From the NCBI GenBank assembly GCA_947463235.1, contig CANHST010000004.1, positions 1 through 35,933 on the forward strand: a stretch of 35,933 nt of DNA. The letters are read 5' to 3'. The notes beneath the pieces are model-generated. The model searched no databases and was not told the DNA's origin. It saw only the letters and a program-made list of their open reading frames with translations. Numbering within the stretch: position 1 is the first letter of the stretch; each line of letters opens with the position of its first letter. Made by a program: the position numbers and the translations under genes. Source of the DNA: Acidimicrobiaceae bacterium. Its GTDB lineage: Bacteria; Actinomycetota; Acidimicrobiia; Acidimicrobiales; Ilumatobacteraceae. Positions 8,780 through 17,434 of the stretch are shown here, one piece after another.

Positions 8780-10582
8780 TCAGCGCTCGGCGATTGCTCG
8801 CCCTGGAGCGGTGAGGGCGAAGCCGGACGGCTCGTACCCCTCACGAGTCCAGGTGACCGTGTGAGGAAGCGGGCCGTTGGGGAGCCAGGGCTGCTCGTGT
8901 GCCGCGTCATCGTTGTGGTACCAGCCCTTCTCCACCGTGCCGAGGGCGGCATCGATGACCCGGTACTGGACCTTCTTGGTGAACATGGGCTGCGACTCGG
9001 TGAACACGACGACGAGGTCGCCGGGCTCGTACTCGCAGCGCTGTTGCACGGCCTCGACGAGTCGCTCGTCGTGGCAGTGCCCGTCGCCGAAGTTCCAGCC
9101 GGTGAGCGTGTTGCTGATGAACTCGCCCTCGCGCAGCACCCGGGTGTCGATGTCGCCGCTGTGGAGCATGTGCAACGTGATGTGCATGCGGCCCATCGGG
9201 TGCATCATCCGGAAGGCGATGGCCTTCTGAACGAAGATCTCCGAGATCTCCTTGCCGAAGAGCGGCTCGAGCTGGTCGATCTGGTTGTCGGCAGCCTTCA
9301 CGATGCGCTCGTTGAGACGGTCTTCCTTCTCCTTGTCGCGGAACGACCAGGTGGTGGAAGCCCAGTTGCCGGCGTACTGCTTCATGCCGACGAGGAACGA
9401 CACGTGCTGCGGCCAGATGGCGCCGAGGACGATCGGGAACAGTGCGAACGCCACGACACCGACGAGCAGAGCCGGGTTCATGTCGCCGACTCCGTAACCA
9501 TCACCCGCAGGGAAGTTGGCGAACAGGAACGCCGCGCAGAATCCGAAGAAGACGTTCCATTCGAGCGGAACGGCCAGCGGGATGGTGGAGATGATGAACG
9601 CGTGCAGCATCCACATCGAGATGATGGCGACCCAGGTGAGCCCGGGCCACGGCGAGAACAACAGCACGAGCGGCATGATGATTTCGCACGTGGTGCCACC
9701 GATGTGAGCGACAAGGTGGGTGAGCTTCGACGGCCTGATGTCGTTCGGGTAGTCGCGCACTGTGGCCATACGGAGCTTGCGGAAGCCGTTCCACGGGGTG
9801 TTCTGAATCATGATCGAGACGGTGGCCGAGAAACCGTGCTGCAGCTTCGAGATGCCGGCACCCATCCACACGACGACGATGAAAATCTTGGCGGCGACGA
9901 TCATGTCGACGAAGTTCGGGAACAGTGCGAACGCGAGCATCGTGGGCACGTATTGCTCGGAGCGGGCTGAGAGGAACACGCACTTGTCGCGAAGGCCCAT
10001 CAGCACGATCAGACCGGCGTACACGAGGAACGGCCAGCGCGGCATCACACCGGCGGTGCCTTCCGGCAAGCCCGGCACCTGCTCGCCGGAGAGGAACAGC
10101 ATCATGATCAGCCAGAACACGATGAGCTTGTAGAGGCCCGTGTCCCACGGTGTGCGGCGGTTACCAGCGGTGAACGGCACACGGTTGGGGTATGGAGGAA
10201 TGCGGATGGTGTCGTTCTGCCACCAGTACAGGCTTGCGCCGATCGGTGGGTCGAAGTGGAACGCCATGGGTCCGCAGGTGGCGGCGAGGCCAAGGATCTC
10301 GAGGAGGACGGTCCACACCATCAGCTTCTGGTACAGGATCGGCTCGTCCCACCATCCGGCGATGTTGTTGAACTCCAGCCCCTTGGTGAAGGCGCCGGCA
10401 ACGATGAGGCCGAACAGGCTGTAATAGAAAATCTTCCAAACGTAGAAGGTCGCCGTCTGGTTGGGTGTGCCGAAGCCGGCCTCCACCCAGTGCAGTTGCA
10501 GCAACTTCATCCGTGGCAGGAATGGCATCTTTTGGAATTCATCCAAGTCCACGGGTGGTAGTTCAGCGGTGCGGTAGCCCAT
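8780..10582 (-). CDS. DUF3556-type transmembrane protein of unknown function
   Basis: This 600-residue protein begins MGYRTAELPPVDLDEFQKMP, a start I associate with the DUF3556 family of actinobacterial membrane proteins. Several hydrophobic segments are visible: around FYYSLFGLIVAGAF, LMVWTVLLEILGLAA, LIVFWLIMMLFL, PFLVYAGLIVLMGL, IFIVVVWMGAGI, IIMPLVLLF, and ALLVGVVAFALFPIVLGAI. The last 200 or so residues are soluble and rich in aromatic and charged residues. The function is not established; do not infer enzymology. ATG 10582 has AGGGGGA about 11 bases upstream. It sits 20 bases after the LivF stop and 4 bases before the flavoprotein, in the middle of the transport-catabolism operon. Confidence 0.82.
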   Translation of the reverse strand: MGYRTAELPPVDLDEFQKMPFLPRMKLLQLHWVEAGFGTPNQTATFYVWKIFYYSLFGLIVAGAFTKGLEFNNIAGWWDEPILYQKLMVWTVLLEILGLAATCGPMAFHFDPPIGASLYWWQNDTIRIPPYPNRVPFTAGNRRTPWDTGLYKLIVFWLIMMLFLSGEQVPGLPEGTAGVMPRWPFLVYAGLIVLMGLRDKCVFLSARSEQYVPTMLAFALFPNFVDMIVAAKIFIVVVWMGAGISKLQHGFSATVSIMIQNTPWNGFRKLRMATVRDYPNDIRPSKLTHLVAHIGGTTCEIIMPLVLLFSPWPGLTWVAIISMWMLHAFIISTIPLAVPLEWNVFFGFCAAFLFANFPAGDGYGVGDMNPALLVGVVAFALFPIVLGAIWPQHVSFLVGMKQYAGNWASTTWSFRDKEKEDRLNERIVKAADNQIDQLEPLFGKEISEIFVQKAIAFRMMHPMGRMHITLHMLHSGDIDTRVLREGEFISNTLTGWNFGDGHCHDERLVEAVQQRCEYEPGDLVVVFTESQPMFTKKVQYRVIDAALGTVEKGWYHNDDAAHEQPWLPNGPLPHTVTWTREGYEPSGFALTAPGRAIAER

Positions 10583-10602
10583 GAGTTGTATCCCCCTGTT
10601 TG

Positions 10603-11559
10603 TTAGAACTTGCGGCCGCGGCGAAGTCGCTGCTGCCAGTCTCGTCGTTGTTGGTCGGCATCGAGGTAGGCGTCGTCTTCCGACGTGTGACGGCGAGACA
10701 CCTGGGCTCCGGTGAGCCGGCGAAGCTCGCGCTCGCGCACGCGCTGACGCGCCCACGACTCGCGAGTGTCCTTACGACGCTTCCGCTCGATGTGGTCTTC
10801 TTCGCTCTCGGCGGTGCCGCTGAGGTACGCGTGCTCGATCTCGTCGAGTCGCTGGAGGGCCTCGGCCGAGGTCATCTCCATGCGGATCTGGCCGCGTGCC
10901 ATCAGGTACATGCGATCGCTGTAGCGGAGTGCCTTGCGAGCGTGTTGCTCGATGATCAGGGCGCCAATGCCCTGTTCGTCGGCAGCCTGGCGCACGGCAC
11001 CGAGCAGACGATCGACGATCATCGGGGCGAGCCCGAGCGACAGTTCGTCGGCCAGCAGCAACTTCGGCTTGCGGCTCAGCGCACGCGACAGGGCGACCAT
11101 CTGCTGCTCGCCACCGGAGAGCATGCCGCCGCGTACGTCGAGACGCGGCTCGAGTTCGGGGAACAACTCCAGCGCCCGGTCCACGTCGCCGCCGCCGATA
11201 CGAAGGTTGTCGCGGGTGGACATCTTGGTGAAGATGAGCCGCTCTTCGGTGACGAGGCCCATTCCTTCTCGGATGCGCTGGTACATCGGGGTGAAGGTGG
11301 GCACGTTGCTGAACATCACGAGGCCGTCGACCGGTGCCAACTCGCCGGCGATGGTGAGCAACGTGGTGGTCTTCCCCGCACCGTTCGGTCCGAGCAGGCT
11401 CACGACCTCACCGGGCTTCACCGTGAGGTTCACTCCCGACACGACCTCGCGGCCGACGTAGCCGGCCTTCAAGGCCCGCGTCTCGAGCAGGTTCGGTGTG
11501 CGGCCAGCGGCATACGCACTTGCGTTGCCATCGACGTTCGCGACGGAGCTTTCGGTCAC
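10603..11559 (-). CDS. livF: LivF-type ABC transporter ATP-binding protein with long charged C-terminal tail
   Basis: This is the second ATPase of a hydrophobic-amino-acid-type (HAAT) importer. It has Walker [10 protein letters not shown] (about 58-66), signature [15 protein letters not shown], Walker B LLLADELSLGLAP and H-loop EQH. At 318 residues it is about 80 longer than the usual LivF of about 235. The extra C-terminal segment from about residue 248 is highly charged (ESEEDHIERKRRKDTRESW... ending QQRLRRGRKF) and probably helical; the partner importer's LivF at 25538-26260 lacks it. The start is GTG 11559, with AGGAGGTG just upstream, overlapping the LivHMG stop as GTGA. Residues 1-20 are an extra N-terminal lead-in. 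Confidence 0.93.
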   Translation of the reverse strand: MTESSVANVDGNASAYAAGRTPNLLETRALKAGYVGREVVSGVNLTVKPGEVVSLLGPNGAGKTTTLLTIAGELAPVDGLVMFSNVPTFTPMYQRIREGMGLVTEERLIFTKMSTRDNLRIGGGDVDRALELFPELEPRLDVRGGMLSGGEQQMVALSRALSRKPKLLLADELSLGLAPMIVDRLLGAVRQAADEQGIGALIIEQHARKALRYSDRMYLMARGQIRMEMTSAEALQRLDEIEHAYLSGTAESEEDHIERKRRKDTRESWARQRVRERELRRLTGAQVSRRHTSEDDAYLDADQQRRDWQQRLRRGRKF

Positions 11560-14306
11560 TGTGCACCTCCTGCTGTTGCGACGGTGGCGGCGTTGACCGC
11601 AACGTCGTTCTCCTCATCCTCAGACTGCTGGCCGAGATACGCGGCGATCACCTTCGGGTCGTTGCGCACTTGTTCCGGCGAACCGTGGGCGATCATCTGC
11701 CCGAAGTCGAGCACCACGATGTCGTCGCAGACACCCATCACGAAGTTCATGTCGTGCTCGACGACGAGGATGGCGATACCCCAGTCGTCGGCGAGTTGCC
11801 GCACCACTCTGGCGAGCTCGAGGCTTTCGACGGAGCTGAGGCCAGCGGCGGGTTCGTCGAGAAGCAACACGCTGGGATGCATCGCCACCGCCCTGGCGAT
11901 GGCGAGCAGACGGCGCTTGCCGTACGAGAGGTCGCTCACTTCACGGTGCAGGTCGTCGTCGAGTTCGAAGGCCTTGATTGCGCGGACGACCTCCGGCTTG
12001 AACTTGGGAATCTTCGGCCAGACGAGATCTCGGAAGTACGAACCCATGTCTTGCGGGTCGGCCGCGAGGCTGAGATTCTCGAACACGGAGGTGTCTTCGA
12101 ACAGTTCGAGACTCTGGAAGGAGCGGGCCATGCCAGCGCGCACTCGGGCCGGTGCGCTCGCCGACGAGACATCGAGCTCGTCCACCTTCACGGTGCCCGT
12201 GGACTTGGTGAATCCGGTGAGGGCATCGATGAGCGACGTCTTGCCGGCACCGTTGGGGCCGATCAATCCGGTCACCTTGCCAGGGGCGAGCGTGAAGCTG
12301 ACGTCGTTGACGGCGGTGACCGAGCCGTACCGGACCGTGAGGCCCGAGACCGAGAGTTCACGGGCGGGCACTCGCTCGGTGTGCTCGGAGTCGGCGGCCA
12401 CCGAGACGTCTTCCAGCTTGATGAAGTAGGACTCGCCGAACTTCTTGGTGCGCTTCATGTAGCGGAACGTCTTCACCCACTCGGCAGCCACGCCGTCGGG
12501 GTTGGCGAGCACGGTGAGCAGAATCGCGATGCCGCTGATGAGTTCGATGTACTCACCGACACCACTCCAGGTGGCTTCGAGGACCTCTTGGTTGAAGCCA
12601 CCGGTGACCATCGTGGCGCCGACGAAGGCGCCCAGGAGGTGGCCCACACCACCCACGAGTGAGAGACCGGCGTAGATGATGGAGGTGAAGTTCGTGTACG
12701 ACTGGTAGCTGATCGAGCTGAGCCGGAAGGCCAGCAAGATGCCGCCGAGCGCTGCGACGGCCGATGCGAGCGAGAATGCGAAGAGCTTGGCGCGCACCAC
12801 GTTGATGCCGAGGGCAGCGGCGGCGCGTTCGTTGGTGCGCACGGCAATCAGGCGACGACCGCTTCGGCCGCGGCGCACGTTGGCCACCACCCAGACTGCA
12901 GCGAGGGCGAGGATCAAGGTGAAGATCGCGTAGCGCTCGGGGTGACGGATGGAGCTGATGTCGAAGCCGAAGATCGAGGGGTCGCCCACCTGGGTGCCCT
13001 TCACGCCGCCGGTGAAGTTGCGGTTACGGAACAGCATCAGCTCGATGGCGGTGCCGAGGCCGAGCGAAGCAATTGCCAGGTTGATGCCTCGAGTTCGCAC
13101 CGCAGGGAGGGCGAAGATGATGCCCAGCGGTACGGCGGCCAGCACTCCGAGGGCGAGGCCGAGCAAGAACGGGATGTGGAACACGGCAATGAGGCGCCCG
13201 GCAACGTAGGCGCCGAAGCCGGCCATTGCGTACTGCGCAAGTGAGAGCTGGCCGGTGTAGCCGGTGAGCACGACGATGGAGAGCAGCACGATGGCGGCGC
13301 CGAGGCTGACCGTGATGGCGTCGATCCACTTCGCGTCCTTGGTGAGGATGACGAAGATGACGGCGCCGCAGCCGAAGAGCGTCCAGTCCCACGAAATCTT
13401 GCCCGAGCCAACGGTGGGCAACTTCTGGAGGAAGTGGTCGCGGAGCGGCAGCGAGCGGCCGCGGAAGACCATCATGACGATGATGACGATGAACGGGAGT
13501 GACGGCCCAAGCCCATCTTGGTGCGAGAAGCGACCGACGAGTGCCTGACCGATGCCGAGTGCGAAACCTGCCGCAGTCGCGATGGGGAACCGCTTGAATT
13601 CGCCCACGAGGGCCGCCGCCATTGCTGCGAGCACGAGCGACGTCATCGAGGTGACCTGCAGGGTGATGATCGGAACCACGAGGATGCCTGCGATGCAGGC
13701 GACAGCGGAACCAAGCGCCCAGTTGATGACGGCGACGTAGTTGGGCGACACGCCCACGGCCGCCGCCGAACGCTCGCTCTCCGAGACCGCTTCGGTGGCG
13801 AGACCGAATTGGCTGGATCGGTACAGCAACCACAGCAGTGCGGAAGAGACACACCCGATCACCAGCAGGATCAAGCGATCGACCGTGATGCCCACATCGC
13901 CCCACAGCGTGACGCGATCGGTGGGCAGCCAGCTGTCGACCTGATGAGCTTGCGACCCGTAGCGGATGACGACGCCGGCCTGAATGAGGATGAGCACGCC
14001 GAGGGTGGCGAGCACCTGGACCAGGGTGCTGGCTCGCTTGCGTTGCAGCGGTCGCATGATCACCCAGTGGGTGAGTGCGCCGAGTAGTGCCGACAAACCG
14101 ATGCCGAATGCGGAGGCGAGGAGAAAGCTCATTCCGTGCTCGTACTGCAGTTCCCACTGCAGATACACGCCAGCGATTGCGGTGGCGCCGAGCGAGAAGT
14201 TGAGCACGCCGGTGCCGCGGAAGATGATGATCAGACCTTGCGATGCGAACGCGTACAGCGCGCCGACGCCAAGGCCAAGCAGCGCGAACTTCACTACCTC
14301 GTTCAT
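11556..14306 (-). CDS. LivH-LivM-LivG fusion: branched-chain-type ABC permease/permease/ATPase
   Basis: This 916-residue single polypeptide joins three importer subunits that are usually separate. Residues about 1-295 are a LivH permease (GLGVGALYAFASQGL, FRGTGVLNFSLGA). About 305-610 are a LivM permease (GYTGQLSLAQYAMAGFGAY, RTNERAAAALGINV, FALPAVRTRGINLA). About 650-895 are a LivG ATPase: Walker [10 protein letters not shown] at 683-691, LivG-type signature LSYGKRRL at 793-800, Walker B LLLDEPAAGL at 814-823, and H-loop His851. With LivF and the divergent binding protein it completes an importer for a branched-chain amino acid or other hydrophobic carboxylate. ATG 14306 follows GGGGGAAG closely. 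First gene of the six-gene operon. Confidence 0.93.
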   Translation of the reverse strand: MNEVVKFALLGLGVGALYAFASQGLIIIFRGTGVLNFSLGATAIAGVYLQWELQYEHGMSFLLASAFGIGLSALLGALTHWVIMRPLQRKRASTLVQVLATLGVLILIQAGVVIRYGSQAHQVDSWLPTDRVTLWGDVGITVDRLILLVIGCVSSALLWLLYRSSQFGLATEAVSESERSAAAVGVSPNYVAVINWALGSAVACIAGILVVPIITLQVTSMTSLVLAAMAAALVGEFKRFPIATAAGFALGIGQALVGRFSHQDGLGPSLPFIVIIVMMVFRGRSLPLRDHFLQKLPTVGSGKISWDWTLFGCGAVIFVILTKDAKWIDAITVSLGAAIVLLSIVVLTGYTGQLSLAQYAMAGFGAYVAGRLIAVFHIPFLLGLALGVLAAVPLGIIFALPAVRTRGINLAIASLGLGTAIELMLFRNRNFTGGVKGTQVGDPSIFGFDISSIRHPERYAIFTLILALAAVWVVANVRRGRSGRRLIAVRTNERAAAALGINVVRAKLFAFSLASAVAALGGILLAFRLSSISYQSYTNFTSIIYAGLSLVGGVGHLLGAFVGATMVTGGFNQEVLEATWSGVGEYIELISGIAILLTVLANPDGVAAEWVKTFRYMKRTKKFGESYFIKLEDVSVAADSEHTERVPARELSVSGLTVRYGSVTAVNDVSFTLAPGKVTGLIGPNGAGKTSLIDALTGFTKSTGTVKVDELDVSSASAPARVRAGMARSFQSLELFEDTSVFENLSLAADPQDMGSYFRDLVWPKIPKFKPEVVRAIKAFELDDDLHREVSDLSYGKRRLLAIARAVAMHPSVLLLDEPAAGLSSVESLELARVVRQLADDWGIAILVVEHDMNFVMGVCDDIVVLDFGQMIAHGSPEQVRNDPKVIAAYLGQQSEDEENDVAVNAATVATAGGAQ

Positions 14307-14479
14307 CTTCCCCCAACTCCTGTCCCCGATACGAGCGCCCCCTGCGCTGCATCCGGTAAGGATGCGTTCACCTTAGTGCAGGTTCAGGTCCGTGTCGAAC
14401 GCGCGCTTAGGTTCGTGGTACGCTTCGAATGTCTCGAGCGCAAGGGGGTGCTCGTTGACAATTCACCCAAGGGGGATTC
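14307..14479. promoter_or_regulatory. Divergent promoter region, importer operon / substrate-binding protein
   Basis: This 173-base region separates the starts of the LivHMG operon (minus) and the substrate-binding protein (plus), so both promoters must lie here. It holds one operator-like site at 14371-14388 and strong purine-rich ribosome sites next to both ATGs (GGGGGAAG for LivHMG, AAGGGGGA for the binding protein). A TTGACA at 14455-14460 is too close to the ATG to be an ordinary -35 box. Confidence 0.6.
14371..14388. promoter_or_regulatory. Operator-like site CCTTAG-N6-TTCAGG (imperfect copy)
   Basis: The sequence CCTTAG TGCAGG TTCAGG matches the 18-bp pattern of the TetR-adjacent site at 22528-22545 and the site at 17630-17647, with one mismatch (C for A) in the right half and the same spacing. 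It lies 65 bases upstream of the LivHMG start and 92 bases upstream of the binding-protein start. It is probably bound by the TetR regulator encoded at 22550-23224; this is inferred. Confidence 0.45.
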
Positions 14480-15763
14480 ATGCGGTTCTTCAACAAGCCC
14501 GCATCGTGGAGGCGAGCAGTTGTCGCCGTCGCGGTGTGCGGATTCGTGGTCGCTTCGTGCGGCAGCGACAGCAGCGAAGGGAGCGGTTCAGGTGACACGT
14601 CGGCTGTAACGGCAGCTCCTGGATCCGAGACCACCGCCGCTCCTGCGACCGGTGCTCCGATCAAGGTCATGACGGTCACGACGCTCAATGCTGCCGGCCC
14701 GACCTACGAGAACATTTCGATCACGGCCAAGCTCTATGCCGACTACATCAACGCCAAGGGCGGCATCAACGGGCACCCGCTCGAAGTGACCGTCTGCGAC
14801 GAGAAGTTCGACCCTGCAGTGGCCACCGGCTGCGCTCGCCAGGCCGTCGACGAGGGCATGGTGTCGATCGTCGGATCGTTCACCTACTTCGCCGAGTCGA
14901 TCGTCCCGGTGATCAGCGAGTCGAGCATCACGTGGTTCGGTGCTTGCTGCCCGATCACCCCGTCGGAGCTCTCCAGCCCGTACTCGTTCAACATCGGCAA
15001 CCAGCCGATGTATGCGGTGGGTGCGGTCAAGCGAGCCGTCGACGACGGATGCGAGGCGATCAACGCGGTGATCATCGATGGCGCTCAGGTGTTCATCCCG
15101 CCGATGGAGAACGCCATGAAGGCGCTCGGCAAGAAGTTCGGGACAACAGTCATACTCCCGCCAACAGCGCAGGACTACTCGGCTGAGGTGGCTCAGGCCT
15201 CCAGCGGAGCTGACTGCGTGATCGCGATCATCTCCGAGACGCCGTTCATCACCTGGAACACCGCGTGGTCGCAGTCGGGCACCACCGCCCGTCAGTACGG
15301 CCCGCAGGGCAACCTGAACGCAGTGTCGGCGAAGGGCAACGAAGAGGCCACCGACGGCGACGTCGTCGTGGGTATGTACCCCGACCTCTCGACCGAGCCG
15401 TGGGCTGAGTACCGCGGTGCTCTCGAGGCTGCTGGCGTTGACCAGGAGAAGAACGACTACAACAGCCTCGGTGGCATGGGCACCTGGGCCGCGTACGTGG
15501 GCTTCACCAAGATCGCAGAGCAGATCGAGGGTGACATCACCGCCAAGTCGTTCTACGACGCCGCCAACACCACCACGAACCTCGACCTCGACGGCATGGT
15601 CCCGCCGATCGACTTCACCACGGAGTGGAGCGACGGCCTTGAGGGCTACAACCGTCTGTTCAACCGCAGCGTGACCTACAGCAAGCTCGACAAGGGCAAG
15701 GTCGTCCCGCTGCAGGATGGCTTCGAGGACGTCGGCAACCTGGCCGTGGGCAAGGCTCCGTAA
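14480..15763 (+). CDS. Periplasmic-binding-type lipoprotein of importer 1 (Leu/Ile/Val-binding family)
   Basis: This 427-residue type-I periplasmic binding protein starts with a lipoprotein signal (basic MRFFNKPASWRR, hydrophobic core, lipobox VAS-Cys27). A Ser/Gly/Thr/Ala-rich linker to about residue 58 follows, then the binding domain (IKVMTVTTLNAAGPTYENI, YINAKGGINGHPLEVTVCDE, ARQAVDEGMVSIVGSFT). It should be tethered outside the membrane and deliver ligand to the divergently encoded LivHMG/LivF. The two-lobe fold with KGGINGHPLEV is the LivJ/LivK hallmark; the ligand may be an amino acid, a short acid or an aromatic compound. AAGGGGGA precedes the ATG. Transcription probably ends at the hairpin at 15775-15806. 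Confidence 0.92.
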   Translation: MRFFNKPASWRRAVVAVAVCGFVVASCGSDSSEGSGSGDTSAVTAAPGSETTAAPATGAPIKVMTVTTLNAAGPTYENISITAKLYADYINAKGGINGHPLEVTVCDEKFDPAVATGCARQAVDEGMVSIVGSFTYFAESIVPVISESSITWFGACCPITPSELSSPYSFNIGNQPMYAVGAVKRAVDDGCEAINAVIIDGAQVFIPPMENAMKALGKKFGTTVILPPTAQDYSAEVAQASSGADCVIAIISETPFITWNTAWSQSGTTARQYGPQGNLNAVSAKGNEEATDGDVVVGMYPDLSTEPWAEYRGALEAAGVDQEKNDYNSLGGMGTWAAYVGFTKIAEQIEGDITAKSFYDAANTTTNLDLDGMVPPIDFTTEWSDGLEGYNRLFNRSVTYSKLDKGKVVPLQDGFEDVGNLAVGKAP

Positions 15764-15774
15764 TCATTCGACAT

Positions 15775-15806
15775 CGGTGTGGGCGGTGGCGACACCGCCC
15801 ACACCG
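15775..15806 (+). terminator. Hairpin terminator after the importer-1 binding-protein gene
   Basis: A perfect stem with 14-base arms, CGGTGTGGGCGGTG / CACCGCCCACACCG, and loop GCGA starts 12 bases after the binding-protein stop. There is no T-run, as is common in high-GC actinobacteria. Confidence 0.75.
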
Positions 15807-15825
15807 GTCAATCGAAGTGTGCGCT

Positions 15826-15861
15826 ACAGAGCGGGCGGTCTTACGAGACCGCCCGCTCTGT
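15826..15861 (-). terminator. Hairpin enclosing the acyl-CoA ligase stop codon
   Basis: A perfect 16-base-arm hairpin (ACAGAGCGGGCGGTCT / AGACCGCCCGCTCTGT, loop TACG) lies between the convergent binding-protein and ligase genes. The ligase stop codon (TAA on the minus strand, 15841-15843) spans the loop edge, so one arm encodes the last residues of the protein (ERAV). It probably terminates the ligase transcript and, as a palindrome, would act from either direction. Confidence 0.7.
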
Positions 15862-17415
15862 GCTGTTCCAGTACAGAGCGCGGACGGCCTTCTTGTCGGG
15901 CTTACCCACCGGCGTGAGCGGCAGCGAGTCGACGTAGTCGATCGACTTCGGTGCTTGCTGCGAGCCCTTCTCGTCCTTGACGAGTTGTTGCAGTTGGTGT
16001 GTCAGTTCGTCGGACGGCTCCACGCCGCGCTCGAGCACGACGAGTGCCTTCACGGCCTCGCCCCACTTGGGGTCGGGAACGCCGATCACCATCACCATCG
16101 ACACGGCGGGATGGGAACTGATGACGTCTTCCACCTCGCGGGGAAACACGTTGAACCCGCCGGTGATCACCATGTCCTTGGTGCGGTCGACGATGTAGAG
16201 GAAACCCTCGTCGTCGTAGCGACCGACGTCGCCGGTGTGCAGCCAGTTGCCTGACAGGGCTTGTTCCGTCTCGGCTGGGAGATCCTTGTAACCGTTCATC
16301 ACCAGGGGCCCACGGACGCAGATCTCGCCGGATTCACCGGGTGCGACGGGCTGGTTGTCGGCATCGAGTAGTGCGACGTGCATCCACGGCACCGGCCGGC
16401 CGCACGAGGCGAGCCGTTCGGGCTTGGAGAGGTCATGCTCGTGCTTCTTCAAGTGGGTGAGCACCATCGGTGCCTCGGTCTGACCGAAGAACTGGAAGAA
16501 GATCGGCCCCCAGTGCTCGATGGCGGCGGCCAGCTTGGCCGGACTCATCGGTGACGCCCCGTAGAAGATGGTCTCCATCGACGACATGTCGGCGGTGTGG
16601 TAGCGGGGGTGTCCTTGCAGGGCGTAGAGCATGACGGGAACCAGCAGCGTGCACGTGATGCGGTGCTCTTCCACGAGGTCGAAGAACGCGTCGGGGCCGA
16701 AGGCCTCCATCACGTAGAACGCGCCGCCCGCCGTGAGCACCGGCGCGAGTAGTGAGAGCGCAGCGTGCGACAGTGGTGTGGCGACGGCGATCCGCAGTGG
16801 CGTGGGGAACTCCCATTCGGCCATCTGGATCCAGGTCATCGACTGCCACACGCGGTGGGTCATCAGCACGCCCTTCGGGCGGCCTGTGGTGCCTCCGGTG
16901 TAGACCACGGTGCAAAGGTCTTCGAGGTGCACGTCGGCTGCGACGAGTGGCGCCGGTTCGTAGCGGTCGGCGAGAGCGAGGTAGTCGTCGCCGACCCCAT
17001 CGGGGCCGAACCCGAGCAGCGTCAGCGACGGGTGCTCAGCCTTCAGTTCGGCGGCGCGCTCGGAGAAGTGCTCGGCGTCGTAGACGAGGCAGGTGATCTC
17101 GGCATCGCCGACTGCGTATGAGTGGTCGCTGAGCGAACCCATCGGGTGCAGTGGCGTGAGGATGACGCCGTTCACCAGCGAGGCCATCGCGTTGAGCAGC
17201 ACCTCGGGCCGGTTCTTGGAGAGGATGGCAAGCCGACTGCCGGCAGACACCCCGACCGACCGCTGCGCTTGCACGAACTGGCTCGTACGCGCCCGCACCT
17301 CGGCGTAGGAAAGGACGCCCGATGAGGTGTGGATGCAGGGCGCGTCGTGGTGAGCCTCGAGGCTGCTGACGACGAGGTGAGGCAGCAGTGGCTGCTCGTG
17401 AAGGACCGACGCCAT
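15841..17415 (-). CDS. Acyl-CoA ligase / AMP-dependent synthetase (FadD-type)
   Basis: This 524-residue ANL-superfamily enzyme has the phosphate-binding loop YTGGTTGRPKG (172-182), A5 motif FFGQTEAP (309-316), HTGD (393-396), the hinge Asp410-Arg411, and the catalytic lysine Lys505 in PVGKPDKK. It activates a carboxylic acid to acyl-AMP then acyl-CoA; chain type cannot be assigned. It is probably the entry step for the acyl-CoA enzymes around it, comparable to FadD35 in the mycobacterial locus. ATG 17415 is preceded by AAAAGG. It lies 19 bases behind a tiny membrane-protein gene and likely shares its promoter, which carries the operator at 17630-17647. Its stop sits in a hairpin. Confidence 0.92.
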   Translation of the reverse strand: MASVLHEQPLLPHLVVSSLEAHHDAPCIHTSSGVLSYAEVRARTSQFVQAQRSVGVSAGSRLAILSKNRPEVLLNAMASLVNGVILTPLHPMGSLSDHSYAVGDAEITCLVYDAEHFSERAAELKAEHPSLTLLGFGPDGVGDDYLALADRYEPAPLVAADVHLEDLCTVVYTGGTTGRPKGVLMTHRVWQSMTWIQMAEWEFPTPLRIAVATPLSHAALSLLAPVLTAGGAFYVMEAFGPDAFFDLVEEHRITCTLLVPVMLYALQGHPRYHTADMSSMETIFYGASPMSPAKLAAAIEHWGPIFFQFFGQTEAPMVLTHLKKHEHDLSKPERLASCGRPVPWMHVALLDADNQPVAPGESGEICVRGPLVMNGYKDLPAETEQALSGNWLHTGDVGRYDDEGFLYIVDRTKDMVITGGFNVFPREVEDVISSHPAVSMVMVIGVPDPKWGEAVKALVVLERGVEPSDELTHQLQQLVKDEKGSQQAPKSIDYVDSLPLTPVGKPDKKAVRALYWNSTERAVS

Positions 17416-17434
17416 GACGAACCTTTTCTGGGGT

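Noticed and set aside
8639-9970. A 443-codon plus-strand open frame
   Set aside because: It is antisense to DUF3556 and the flavoprotein start; very rich in His/Asp/Arg, with no domain.
10600-12429. A 609-codon plus-strand open frame
   Set aside because: It is antisense to LivF and the LivG part of the fusion, both with intact Walker and signature motifs, and has no recognisable domain of its own.
14455-14460. TTGACA as a -35 box for the binding-protein gene
   Set aside because: It is only about 20 bases from the ATG and overlaps the ribosome-binding region, leaving no room for a -10 and leader.
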